Shown here piece after piece: positions 1-5,236 of a stretch of DNA of 5,724 bases. Below the pieces are notes generated by a model that saw nothing but the letters and a program-made list of their open reading frames with translations, was not told the DNA's origin and made no database searches. The DNA comes from Candidatus Methanofilum arcanum. GTDB lineage: Archaea; Halobacteriota; Methanomicrobia; Methanomicrobiales; Methanospirillaceae. The first letter of the stretch is position 1, and each line of letters opens with the position of its first letter. The translations under genes and the position numbers were made by a program. The DNA is taken from NCBI GenBank assembly GCA_031285085.1, contig JAITWW010000112.1:1-5724 (forward strand), in the 5' to 3' direction.

Positions 1-149
1 TTGACATGGTTCAAGCAGGAGTGCTAGAGCCACTTCGTTCAAAGCGTCAGTCAATTCAGAGTTCAGAAGAGGTTGTTAGTATGCTGATTCGCATTGATGA
101 TATGATGATCTCAAAAGGGGTTTCAGATATGTCTGGCCCTGCACTGTAA
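1..149 (+). CDS. Thermosome (group II chaperonin) subunit, C-terminal end only
   Basis: This is the last 48 complete codons of a chaperonin subunit; the rest lies left of the window. The reading frame begins with the codon at 3-5 and ends in TAA at 147-149. The peptide has the segment 'AGVLEPLRSKRQSIQSSEE' followed by 'LIRIDDMM', matching the end of the equatorial domain of archaeal thermosomes (family pattern: AGV-EPLR-K-QAI-SA-E then ILRIDD). Thermosomes are ATP-driven, double-ring cytoplasmic protein-folding machines. The chain stops with 'SKGVSDMSGPAL' and lacks the Gly/Met-rich tail seen in many archaeal subunits, so this may be one of several paralogous subunits. Family assignment is firm; which subunit it is cannot be told from 48 residues. 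The gene runs toward the transposase-like gene on the same strand but is separated from it by about 490 bp. Confidence 0.85.
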   Translation, partial: DMVQAGVLEPLRSKRQSIQSSEEVVSMLIRIDDMMISKGVSDMSGPAL

Positions 150-189
150 TCCACTCCAAGGGCATGCACGGATGTCTAAATCAAAAACC

Positions 190-199
190 ACTTTTTTCT
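190..199 (+). terminator. T-tract, probable thermosome transcription end
   Basis: A run of six T (192-197) lies about 43 bp after the thermosome stop codon. Archaeal RNA polymerase commonly terminates at short T-runs without a strong hairpin. A second T6 run at 241-246 could be a back-up stop. This is inferred from base composition and position only. Confidence 0.35.
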
Positions 200-281
200 G
201 ACTTTAAATCTATCTGCGTTGGAATCTGTCTGTCATTCTATTTTTTGAGTTTGCTTCAGCAACCACTCTACAATGCGTGCA

Positions 282-313
282 GAGCATGGATCACATAATC
301 ATGAGACATGCTC
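282..313. repeat. Perfect 7-bp inverted repeat, possible hairpin
   Basis: GAGCATG (282-288) and CATGCTC (307-313) are exact reverse complements around an 18-nt loop. A second, overlapping pair ATGAG (301-305) / CTCAT (311-315) could compete with it. It sits in the spacer after the thermosome gene. Its role is unknown; it may be a terminator-like or protein-binding structure, or the relic of a mobile element end. Confidence 0.35.
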
Positions 314-600
314 ATAGATTTTCAGGCAGTTAAACTAATATAAATCACTCAAATTTAATCCTTTTTGTAACTGATCCATACATAAATTGTGCAAAAAAAG
401 TGTTATTTTTCTTTCTATTTTTATATTTTTTATTTCTTCTTTTCCCAAAAGATGCCTAATTTTCTTTGTTAGTACTATAAGGAAGAAGTATTCATAATAT
501 AAATGCATGTACCAAATCAGCACAATTGTACTGGTATATCGACACGCATTGTAAGTTGAATTTTAGGTAAATACAAGATTTTTTCCTGCACACTGGTGTA

Positions 601-613
601 ATATACTTAAAAG
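601..613 (+). promoter_or_regulatory. TATA-like box upstream of transposase-like gene
   Basis: The A/T stretch ATATACTTAAAAG is centred about 35 bp before the ATG at 642. An archaeal start site about 25 bp downstream would fall near 632, giving an almost leaderless mRNA. No good Shine-Dalgarno sequence precedes the ATG (the spacer reads GTGAAGAA), which agrees with a very short leader. The match to the consensus TTTATATA is weak. Confidence 0.25.
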
Positions 614-641
614 AGTACTGCCTATAATTAATTGTGAAGAA

Positions 642-2216
642 ATGGTGAAAACATCGACACGGGTGAAAACAATCAATGGGAACGAGTATCTTTATGAGAT
701 AACGTATTACTATGACAAAGAGAGTAAACGCACCCGACAAAAAAGCAAGTACCTTGGAAAAAATGTCAATGGGATCCCTGTCAAGGTACGGGAGCAATCT
801 CGATCTCCGAAAGGAGTATATAGTCTTGGAGAGTTTCTTCCCTACCGCCAGGCCTATGAAGAGCTGGACTTAGAGACTCTTCTTCGAAAGTACTTTACTC
901 CAACTGAGATAAAAATAATTCTTGGTATTGTCTTCTCTGGTCTTACAAATGTAAATGCGTTATATAATCCCACAGGTTGGTATGAAGGTACTGCAATGTA
1001 TCTTCGAAATCCCAGCTTAAAGTTTAGCAATCAGGTGATTACAAAGCTATTACAAAAAATCGGTAGTAGTCAAATTCCATTCTTGTTCTGTCAAAATCTG
1101 CTTCACTTCCTTGATGCAACTTCATTGTTTAATTCACTCTATACTGCTGTGTATGATATCAGTATTGATATGGATCGTGGCGTGAGAAGTAGTGAGTTAT
1201 ACCATGATTCAATATCAGGTCTTGAACCTGAATATGAAAATATTACCGTTATTTACGATGTCGATGCAAGTCTTCCCGTTTTCTACGCCCCCTGCAATCA
1301 ACCTATTCCAGGCACATCTTCATGCAAAGAAGCACTTAGCATACTAAATTCATTGGGATTAGATGTACAAAATACTCTCCTTGTCCAAAATCGCAGTGGT
1401 TACACAGCAATGAATCTGCATGAGCTTCACCATGCAAACACACCATATATTCTTCCAATCTCAATGGATGTCACTGAATTACAAGAGTTTGAGAAGCATA
1501 ATCAAGAGATGCTCATGCATCCAAGTAATTTAAATATTTATGACAACAATAGCATTTTTGTGCTTCCATTTAATATAGAGCTTAGTTCTGTCCCAGTGCA
1601 AGGGTATCTCTATTACAGCCCACAAAAAGATGAGAGTGAACAAAAGCGGATTTATGAAAATCTCCGCCAAATTTGTGATCGTCTTGATCAAAGTCAGATA
1701 TACCCTGGAGTGAATCCATCATCTACTGTGAAAGAGGTTGCAGGATCTTATGAACCTTTTATTGGATGGAGGATTGAAAATAACAAATTGGATGTTTCCT
1801 TAAAAACAAGAGCCATATCAAAGCACGTAAAGAAATTGGGTCGATTTGCAATATTGTACTCTGGAGCAGATTTAAAGTGGGATGAATGTCTTTCACATTA
1901 TGACTTGCAGGCAGCAGATAGACATTTCATGATGCAACTTATGGAAAGAAAGCGTGTATTCCCATATGGGACCCATACCAGAGATATCACACAGGGTACC
2001 CTCTTCGTTTCATATCTTTCACTTCTCCTTCGTCGGTGGGTCTTAAAACGGATGAAAAAAGCCGGGCTTTTGAGTATGTACACCCCTGAGAAGATATTTT
2101 TAGAGCTCGAAAAAATAAAACTCATTGAGTTTACCAGCCGTAAGATAACTCCTAGCGACTTAACTGCAAAACAAAAGGAGATACTTACGGCAATGAAGGT
2201 AGAGGTTGAGTACTGA
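642..2216 (+). CDS. IS4-superfamily (IS1634-like) transposase, full length but with altered DDE residues
   Basis: This intact 524-residue frame runs from ATG at 642 to TGA at 2214-2216. The N-terminus (residues 14-40: EYLYE, YYDKESKRTRQKSKYLGK) matches the 'conserved YWDKEKK-R-K-YLGK' opening of IS1634-type transposases, and length fits that family. The first catalytic Asp is plausible at D158 (FLDATSLF; family D-T/S-S). The second motif, normally DRG-x-x-S-x-x-N, reads NRSGYTAMNL at 250-259, so Asp is replaced by Asn250 and Gly by Ser252. The family's Y-x2-R-x3-E region aligns with 420-430 (YDLQAADRHFM), where no Glu is found; D426 is the nearest acid. The rest of the C-terminal helical region is present (LFVSYLSLLLRRWVLKRM, 454-471). 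It is convergent with ndk, 94 bp away. I infer an inactive or repurposed transposase. Family placement is fairly sure, activity loss moderately sure. Confidence 0.8.
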   Translation: MVKTSTRVKTINGNEYLYEITYYYDKESKRTRQKSKYLGKNVNGIPVKVREQSRSPKGVYSLGEFLPYRQAYEELDLETLLRKYFTPTEIKIILGIVFSGLTNVNALYNPTGWYEGTAMYLRNPSLKFSNQVITKLLQKIGSSQIPFLFCQNLLHFLDATSLFNSLYTAVYDISIDMDRGVRSSELYHDSISGLEPEYENITVIYDVDASLPVFYAPCNQPIPGTSSCKEALSILNSLGLDVQNTLLVQNRSGYTAMNLHELHHANTPYILPISMDVTELQEFEKHNQEMLMHPSNLNIYDNNSIFVLPFNIELSSVPVQGYLYYSPQKDESEQKRIYENLRQICDRLDQSQIYPGVNPSSTVKEVAGSYEPFIGWRIENNKLDVSLKTRAISKHVKKLGRFAILYSGADLKWDECLSHYDLQAADRHFMMQLMERKRVFPYGTHTRDITQGTLFVSYLSLLLRRWVLKRMKKAGLLSMYTPEKIFLELEKIKLIEFTSRKITPSDLTAKQKEILTAMKVEVEY

Positions 2217-2253
2217 TAGATAGGCAATCAATGGTATACCTTCTGTTGGATAC

Positions 2254-2282
2254 TTGAGAGATCCTCAAAAAATAGTTTTTTT
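2254..2282. terminator. Bidirectional terminator between convergent genes
   Basis: The 94-bp gap between the convergent transposase-like gene and ndk holds a small hairpin, TTGAG (2254-2258) / CTCAA (2264-2268) with a 5-nt loop. T7 at 2276-2282 would stop plus-strand transcription. A6 at 2267-2272, which is T6 on the minus strand, would stop the ribosomal protein-ndk transcript. T-runs in both directions are what archaeal convergent genes typically share. Confidence 0.55.
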
Positions 2283-2310
2283 ATATTTTATGTGATATGT
2301 GGTTCAATGT

Positions 2311-2760
2311 TCACTCATACAGACAGACTTCATCAATACGTGTGTAAGACGCACATTCTGCTGGCGTAAAGTGAATTGAAATCTCACGTTTTGCTGTTTC
2401 AACAGAGTCTGACCCATGGATTACATTCATCCCGATCTCAAGTGCATAATCTCCTCGAATTGTTCCTGGGGCTGACTCTGCAGGGTTTGTTGCACCGATC
2501 ATATCTCTGCTGATCTTTACCACGTTTTTTCCTTCCCATATCATTAAGAAGCAGGGTCCACTCATAATATATGATTTCAAACCTGGGAAAAATGGTTTTG
2601 TAGCATGCTCAGCATAATGCTCAAGCACTCTTTCTTCTGGGAGTGCTTCAAGCTTTCCTGCGACCATTTTAAAGCCACGTCTTTCGAATCGTGAAATAAT
2701 CTTTCCGATGAGCCCTCGTTGAACTCCATCCGGCTTTATCATCAGAAATGTCTGCTCCAT
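2311..2760 (-). CDS. ndk: Nucleoside diphosphate kinase
   Basis: This 149-residue protein transfers the gamma phosphate from ATP to nucleoside diphosphates through a phosphohistidine, balancing cytoplasmic NTP and dNTP pools. It begins with the family signature FLMIKPDGVQRGLIG (5-19). It also carries the GTIRGDYAL segment (99-107) and the active-site motif NVIHGSDS (112-119), with the nucleophilic histidine at H115. Length equals the usual 140-150 residues. It is the last gene of the rpl7ae operon, starting 6 bp after the rpl24e stop. A GGAG at 2770-2773 overlaps the end of rpl24e and sits 9 nt before the ATG. In many euryarchaea infB follows directly; here transcription instead meets a terminator and a convergent transposase-like gene. 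Identification is secure. Confidence 0.97.
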   Translation of the reverse strand: MEQTFLMIKPDGVQRGLIGKIISRFERRGFKMVAGKLEALPEERVLEHYAEHATKPFFPGLKSYIMSGPCFLMIWEGKNVVKISRDMIGATNPAESAPGTIRGDYALEIGMNVIHGSDSVETAKREISIHFTPAECASYTRIDEVCLYE

Positions 2761-2766
2761 CGTTTC

Positions 2767-2958
2767 TTACTCCTTTCCAAGAGCTTTACGTCCGGCCTTT
2801 GTCCAGACAATTCGGCGTGGAATGCGTTTTAATGCATAATTTTTACTGCACTTTGTACTACAGAAGTAAAAAACGCTTCCATCCTTTCTGACAAACATCT
2901 TGCCAGTCCCTGGCTCCATCTCTTCGCCACAAAAAGAGCACGTGTACGTATCAACCAT
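2767..2958 (-). CDS. rpl24e: Large subunit ribosomal protein eL24 (L24e), zinc-ribbon type
   Basis: This 63-residue basic protein of the 50S subunit is shared by archaea and eukaryotes and absent from bacteria. The four-cysteine zinc ribbon is intact: C7-x2-C10 and C33-x3-C37, with the family segments CSFCGEEMEPGTGKMFVRKDG and FYFCSTKCSKNY. The C-terminal RIPRRIVWTKAGRKA is the usual basic end, which also shows it is full length. Its ATG lies 2 bp after the rps28e stop, so translation is probably coupled; an AAGG within the end of rps28e may act as the ribosome binding site. It forms one transcript with rpl7ae, rps28e and ndk, the standard euryarchaeal order. Confidence 0.96.
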   Translation of the reverse strand: MVDTYTCSFCGEEMEPGTGKMFVRKDGSVFYFCSTKCSKNYALKRIPRRIVWTKAGRKALGKE

Positions 2959-2960
2959 CT

Positions 2961-3167
2961 TTATCGCCTTGATAATTTCTTGGCCTCACGCTCAGTTTCG
3001 ATAAGCATTAAAATGTCTCCTTCTCGAATTGGACCAACCGTATTTCGTGTAATTATTCGTCCTTTATTGGTTCCATCAAGGATACGGCATTTTACTTGCA
3101 TGGCTTCCCCATGCATGCCAGTAGACCCGATAACCTCTATTACTTCTGCAGGCGTTGCGTCAGACAT
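2961..3167 (-). CDS. rps28e: Small subunit ribosomal protein eS28 (S28e)
   Basis: This 68-residue small protein belongs to the 30S subunit head near the mRNA exit side; it is archaeal/eukaryotic only. The OB-fold family pattern is clear: ATPAEVIEVIGSTGMHGE near the start (5-22), VKCRILDG (25-32), and the hallmark TRNTVGPIREGDILMLIETEREA at 40-62, close to the consensus TRNVKGPVREGDIL-LLE-EREA. The length is typical. It starts 7 bp after the rpl7ae stop; the GAGTGAT spanning that stop codon is the likely ribosome binding site. It sits second in the rpl7ae operon. Confidence 0.97.
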   Translation of the reverse strand: MSDATPAEVIEVIGSTGMHGEAMQVKCRILDGTNKGRIITRNTVGPIREGDILMLIETEREAKKLSRR

Positions 3168-3174
3168 TTTTATA

Positions 3175-3540
3175 TCACTCTTTCAGTGCAGTAACCTGTT
3201 CAGCAATTGCATCGATTATTTCCTTTGCCTTTCCGGATTTAACGACTGCTGCCGCTGCACATCCAACTTCAAGACCGCAGGCAGCGCCAATATTGTTTTG
3301 CTGGGAAATAAAAATATATGGAATCTTCTTCTCTTCACAAAGAGGTCCAAGATGCATGACAATCTCTGCTGGTTCAACATCTGCACCAATAATAACTAAC
3401 TGTGCAATTCCACGCTCAACAGCCTTTGTTGCTTCGTTTGAACCTTTTTTGATCTTTCCAGTTTCGCGTGCGGTTTCTACTGCTTCCAATGCTTTGTTCT
3501 GAATCTCTTCAGATACTTCTAATGTTACATAACTTGCCAT
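3175..3540 (-). CDS. rpl7ae: Ribosomal protein eL8/L7Ae, kink-turn RNA-binding protein
   Basis: This 121-residue member of the L7Ae/L30e/Gadd45 family is a 50S protein. In archaea it is also the core protein of box C/D and H/ACA small RNPs and of RNase P, always by binding kink-turns. The RNA-binding signature KKGSNEATKAVERG (about 31-44) contains the G-x-NE-x-TK residues that contact the tandem G-A pairs. It is followed by AQLVIIGADVEPAEIVMHL, PLCEEKKIPYIF and the hydrophobic AACGLEVGCAAAAV near the end. Length is normal. The ATG at 3538-3540 is preceded by GAGGT (3548-3552) at 7-nt spacing, which fixes the start. It is the first gene of the operon, behind a long leader that could itself carry a kink-turn, suggesting autoregulation (inferred). 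Confidence 0.97.
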   Translation of the reverse strand: MASYVTLEVSEEIQNKALEAVETARETGKIKKGSNEATKAVERGIAQLVIIGADVEPAEIVMHLGPLCEEKKIPYIFISQQNNIGAACGLEVGCAAAAVVKSGKAKEIIDAIAEQVTALKE

Positions 3541-3547
3541 CTACATT

Positions 3548-3552
3548 ACCTC
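3548..3552 (-). promoter_or_regulatory. Ribosome binding site of rpl7ae
   Basis: The minus strand reads GAGGT seven nucleotides before the rpl7ae ATG, complementary to the CCUCC end of archaeal 16S rRNA. Its place right after the kink-turn-like hairpin at 3555-3574 means protein bound to that hairpin could mask it. Confidence 0.75.
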
Positions 3553-3554
3553 GT

Positions 3555-3574
3555 TCAGGAAAAAAACTTCCTTC
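3555..3574 (-). promoter_or_regulatory. Kink-turn-like hairpin in the rpl7ae leader (candidate L7Ae binding site)
   Basis: On the minus strand a 5-bp stem AGGAA/UUCCU (plus coordinates 3568-3572 and 3557-3561) closes a GUUUUU loop and is flanked by GA on both strands (3573-3574 and 3555-3556). Tandem GA opposite GA next to a stem is the core of a kink-turn. The second helix expected beyond a 3-nt bulge is not evident, so this would be an incomplete motif. The same stretch contains C-box-like TGATGA (3584-3589) and D-box-like CTGA (3555-3558) sequences. It lies two nucleotides from the ribosome binding site. Autoregulation of L7Ae through a leader kink-turn is known in Sulfolobus; its presence here is inference. 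Confidence 0.35.
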
Positions 3575-3904
3575 CTTCATTACTCATCAGTTATAGCACA
3601 CCACAGAACAGATAATGGCATGATTTCCTTCATTTTGTAAAATAATCATGTTTTCACTGTTTCTGTAATAGATAATAATGACGAATTTCTCAACAACTTC
3701 GCTATCTTATATGATAAAGATTATGGATTATGTTTGACAAATGGGGTTTTTTATTTTGTATTCTCGTTTTCATTCTTGCTTTTTTATGAGATTTGTTCGG
3801 TTAGAATGTGACTGAGAATAAACTTTATCACTTTGTTTGCAAGATGAATGATAGATTCGTTTCATTCAGTATGAGATCTGTCCTTACCTCGTTTTTAAAT
3901 TCCA

Positions 3905-3918
3905 TATATAAAGGTTTT
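3905..3918 (-). promoter_or_regulatory. Strong archaeal TATA box with BRE-like flank upstream of rpl7ae operon
   Basis: The minus strand reads TTTATATA at 3912-3905, preceded by the purine-rich GTAAAACC that resembles a TFB recognition element. This is the best promoter match in the window. A start about 25 bp downstream would be near 3882, pointing at rpl7ae through a leader of about 340 nt. It could instead drive a separate small RNA or small peptide in the leader region. Confidence 0.5.
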
Positions 3919-3964
3919 ACACATTTATTTGTTTTTGACTATCTGAACAGATCTTTTAACTAAT

Positions 3965-3996
3965 ATCTGCTATATGAGATCTGCTATATGAGATCT
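3965..3996. repeat. 14-bp tandem repeat with AGATCT palindromes
   Basis: The unit ATCTGCTATATGAG occurs twice head to tail (3965-3978, 3979-3992), followed by a partial third copy (ATCT). Each unit junction creates AGATCT (3977-3982, 3991-3996). The 10-mer TATGAGATCT appears here twice and again at 3870-3879, and one more AGATCT lies at 3949-3954. The cluster flanks the strong TATA box, so it may be an operator, or simply a slippage repeat. Confidence 0.6.
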
Positions 3997-4036
3997 CTTG
4001 CGAAATTTTATGCAGTTAACATATGTGTACTTTCAC

Positions 4037-4054
4037 GAAAGCTCTATTGCTTTC
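4037..4054 (-). terminator. Hairpin after mscS, possible terminator
   Basis: GAAAGC (4037-4042) and GCTTTC (4049-4054) form a perfect 6-bp stem with a 6-nt loop, beginning about 23 bp after the mscS stop. No T-run follows on the minus strand, so termination activity is uncertain; it may only protect the mRNA end. Confidence 0.3.
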
Positions 4055-4076
4055 AGCATTCAGGAAGTTTTATATG

Positions 4077-5132
4077 CTAACTTTTTGAGGCTTTCTGAGT
4101 AGACACCGAAGTTGGAGTATTCATTCCCTCTTCATCAAATCGTTTTTGGATGGCAGTATTGATAAAATCGACTGCATCATTGGTATGTGCATAGTTACTT
4201 ATCCATACCGAGAGGGTAAAGTTCAGGCAGTATTGTCCAAAGTCTTGAAAATATATTTTCACTTTAGGATCCTCAAGAATCATTTCATTTTTTGTTGAGC
4301 AATCATGCACAACATCAAGAATAGTCTCTTTCACGGAGTCAATATCTACTCCATATGGTATTTTCAGTGGAATTGAAAGTGAGATTCTTGGATTTGGTGC
4401 CGAAAAATTCGTTACCACATCTTTTTCGATGAGACTGTTTGGGATTACAACTGTTCGATTATCTGTTGTTCGTATTGAACAACATCGAATTCCAATGGTG
4501 AGTACATCTCCGATATAACTTTGAACCTGGATTCGATCTCCAATTTTAAATGGTTGATCTGCTGCAAGAATGAGCCCTGAAAACAAATTTCCAAGGATGC
4601 TCTGAGCGGCGAATGTAAGTCCGATACCGATAAAGCCTCCAGCTGCAATGAGGGGAGTTATATTGACATGAAGAAGAGCAAGGATGGTAATCAGTGCGAT
4701 GGCCCAGATGATATATCGAATGGTGAGCTCCAAAAAGCTGATAAGTTTATTTTCAACTCTTCCATCTGGTGATTTTTCTCGAAGATATTCACTGTAATGA
4801 GAGATGATACCGTAAAGTACCTCCCCAACAAATGCAGCAACAACGAGGACAGATACAATGTACTGATACTCAAGACTGATAAGAGGGGCAAGGATGGTTG
4901 GTAATGGAATTAATCTTAGTACTGCAAGGATTGTGCATGCGGTGATGAGAAAGATTCCCGGCTTCATAACCGCATGGTAGATGATAACGCGAAGATCTGC
5001 TCCGCTCTTTACAGCTCTTTTTTTTGCTCTTCTAACAAGAAAATAAAAAGTGATACCAACAAGTATCCCCACCGTAGCGGCGGTGAGAATATGAAGGATG
5101 TTAAAGGTAATAGCAAGTGTTTCAGAGTCCAT
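4077..5132 (-). CDS. mscS: MscS-family mechanosensitive ion channel
   Basis: This 351-residue membrane protein opens when membrane tension rises and releases solutes during osmotic downshock. Hydrophobic segments lie at about 7-32, 50-73, 88-109 and 128-154. The pore-lining helix follows at about 158-190 (PLIAAGGFIGIGLTFAAQS then LGNLFSGLILAADQPFKIGDRI), rich in Gly and Ala as in MscS TM3. The following beta domain is clear (IQVQSYIGDVLTIGIRCCSIR, 201-221; NRTVVIPNS, 225-233), and the C-terminal alpha/beta vestibule domain ends near 340. Total length is slightly above E. coli MscS (286 residues) because of extra N-terminal helices. Start ATG at 5130-5132 is the only one before the first hydrophobic segment; the ribosome binding site is weak (AAGAG). 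It appears monocistronic, with a likely promoter at about 5220-5235. No partner gene is evident. Confidence 0.93.
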   Translation of the reverse strand: MDSETLAITFNILHILTAATVGILVGITFYFLVRRAKKRAVKSGADLRVIIYHAVMKPGIFLITACTILAVLRLIPLPTILAPLISLEYQYIVSVLVVAAFVGEVLYGIISHYSEYLREKSPDGRVENKLISFLELTIRYIIWAIALITILALLHVNITPLIAAGGFIGIGLTFAAQSILGNLFSGLILAADQPFKIGDRIQVQSYIGDVLTIGIRCCSIRTTDNRTVVIPNSLIEKDVVTNFSAPNPRISLSIPLKIPYGVDIDSVKETILDVVHDCSTKNEMILEDPKVKIYFQDFGQYCLNFTLSVWISNYAHTNDAVDFINTAIQKRFDEEGMNTPTSVSTQKASKS

Positions 5133-5152
5133 GTAGCTCTTATTTATGATGA

Positions 5153-5169
5153 TACTTGATAGTACTTGA
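5153..5169. repeat. Pair of 7-bp direct repeats in mscS leader, one helical turn apart
   Basis: TACTTGA occurs at 5153-5159 and 5163-5169, a 10-bp period, 21-37 bp ahead of the mscS start codon. Same-face spacing is typical of protein-binding half-sites, but two short copies in AT-rich DNA may be chance. Confidence 0.3.
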
Positions 5170-5217
5170 GATTAATGGTGGAAGGATAGGGTATTGCCCA
5201 GATGAAAGCTGACATTC

Positions 5218-5236
5218 CATCCTATATTTATTATAT
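5218..5236 (-). promoter_or_regulatory. A/T-rich TATA-like promoter element of mscS
   Basis: The minus strand reads ATATAATAAATATAGG here, a plausible archaeal TATA region. A start about 25 bp downstream would lie near 5200, giving a leader of roughly 65-70 nt. The element begins directly after the last stop codon of the transposase relic (5237), so the mscS promoter may abut or derive from that element's edge. Confidence 0.35.

Larger units (their letters stand above)
150..641. other. Gene-poor AT-rich spacer between thermosome and transposase-like gene
   Basis: I see no convincing gene in this 492-bp stretch. It contains two T6 tracts (192-197, 241-246), a perfect 7-bp inverted repeat GAGCATG (282-288) / CATGCTC (307-313) with an 18-nt loop, and a long T/pyrimidine-rich tract at about 396-445. 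Short open frames occur, for example minus strand about 335-523, but their peptides are low-complexity or unrecognisable and have no clear ribosome binding site. The 12-mer CTATTTTTTGAG at 238-249 recurs inverted at 2264-2275, beyond the transposase-like gene, so part of this spacer could be the left flank of a mobile element. A TATA-like stretch (601-613) near the right end may serve the downstream gene. Confidence 0.5.
3541..4076. other. 536-bp intergenic region: rpl7ae promoter/leader and mscS 3' flank
   Basis: No recognisable gene lies here. From the right: a GAAAGC/GCTTTC hairpin (4037-4054) just after mscS, a 14-bp tandem repeat (3965-3996), a near-consensus minus-strand TATA box (3905-3912), and then about 340 bp of leader toward rpl7ae. 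A weaker TATA-like box, TTTATCATATAAG on the minus strand at about 3707-3719, could give a leader of roughly 145 nt instead. A 31-codon minus-strand frame (3770-3865, ATG to TGA, peptide start MKRIYHSSCKQSDK) opens about 17 nt after the start site predicted from the strong box. It lacks a well-placed ribosome binding site, so I do not call it a gene. No T-run on the minus strand separates that box from rpl7ae, so transcripts could read through. Confidence 0.55.

Noticed and set aside
234..303. Minus-strand fragment reading LCDPCSARIVEWLLKQTQKIE
   Set aside because: The composition looks gene-like, but a stop sits directly upstream and no family is recognisable; too short to call a relic.
335..523. 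62-codon open frame on the minus strand in the left spacer
   Set aside because: It starts with GTG, lacks a ribosome binding site, is driven by T/A-rich low-complexity sequence (many F, L, I, K, Y) and matches no family I know.
492..797. 101-codon minus-strand frame
   Set aside because: It overlaps the start of the well-supported transposase frame, and its hydrophobic, Cys/His-rich peptide looks like an antisense shadow.
1898..2227. 109-codon minus-strand frame
   Set aside because: It is antisense to the conserved C-terminal part of the transposase; its composition is typical of a shadow frame.
2980..3502. Plus-strand frames across rps28e and rpl7ae
   Set aside because: They are antisense to two strongly conserved ribosomal protein genes and have no own homology.
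3770..3865. 31-codon minus-strand frame as a definite gene
   Set aside because: The nearest GAGGT is about 20 nt from the ATG, too far, and there is no homology; kept only as a possibility within the leader.
3965..3996. CRISPR array
   Set aside because: The 14-bp units are directly adjacent with no spacers and there are no cas genes.
4445..4891. Short minus-strand frames inside mscS
   Set aside because: They overlap the MscS pore and beta domain in other frames and are shadows.
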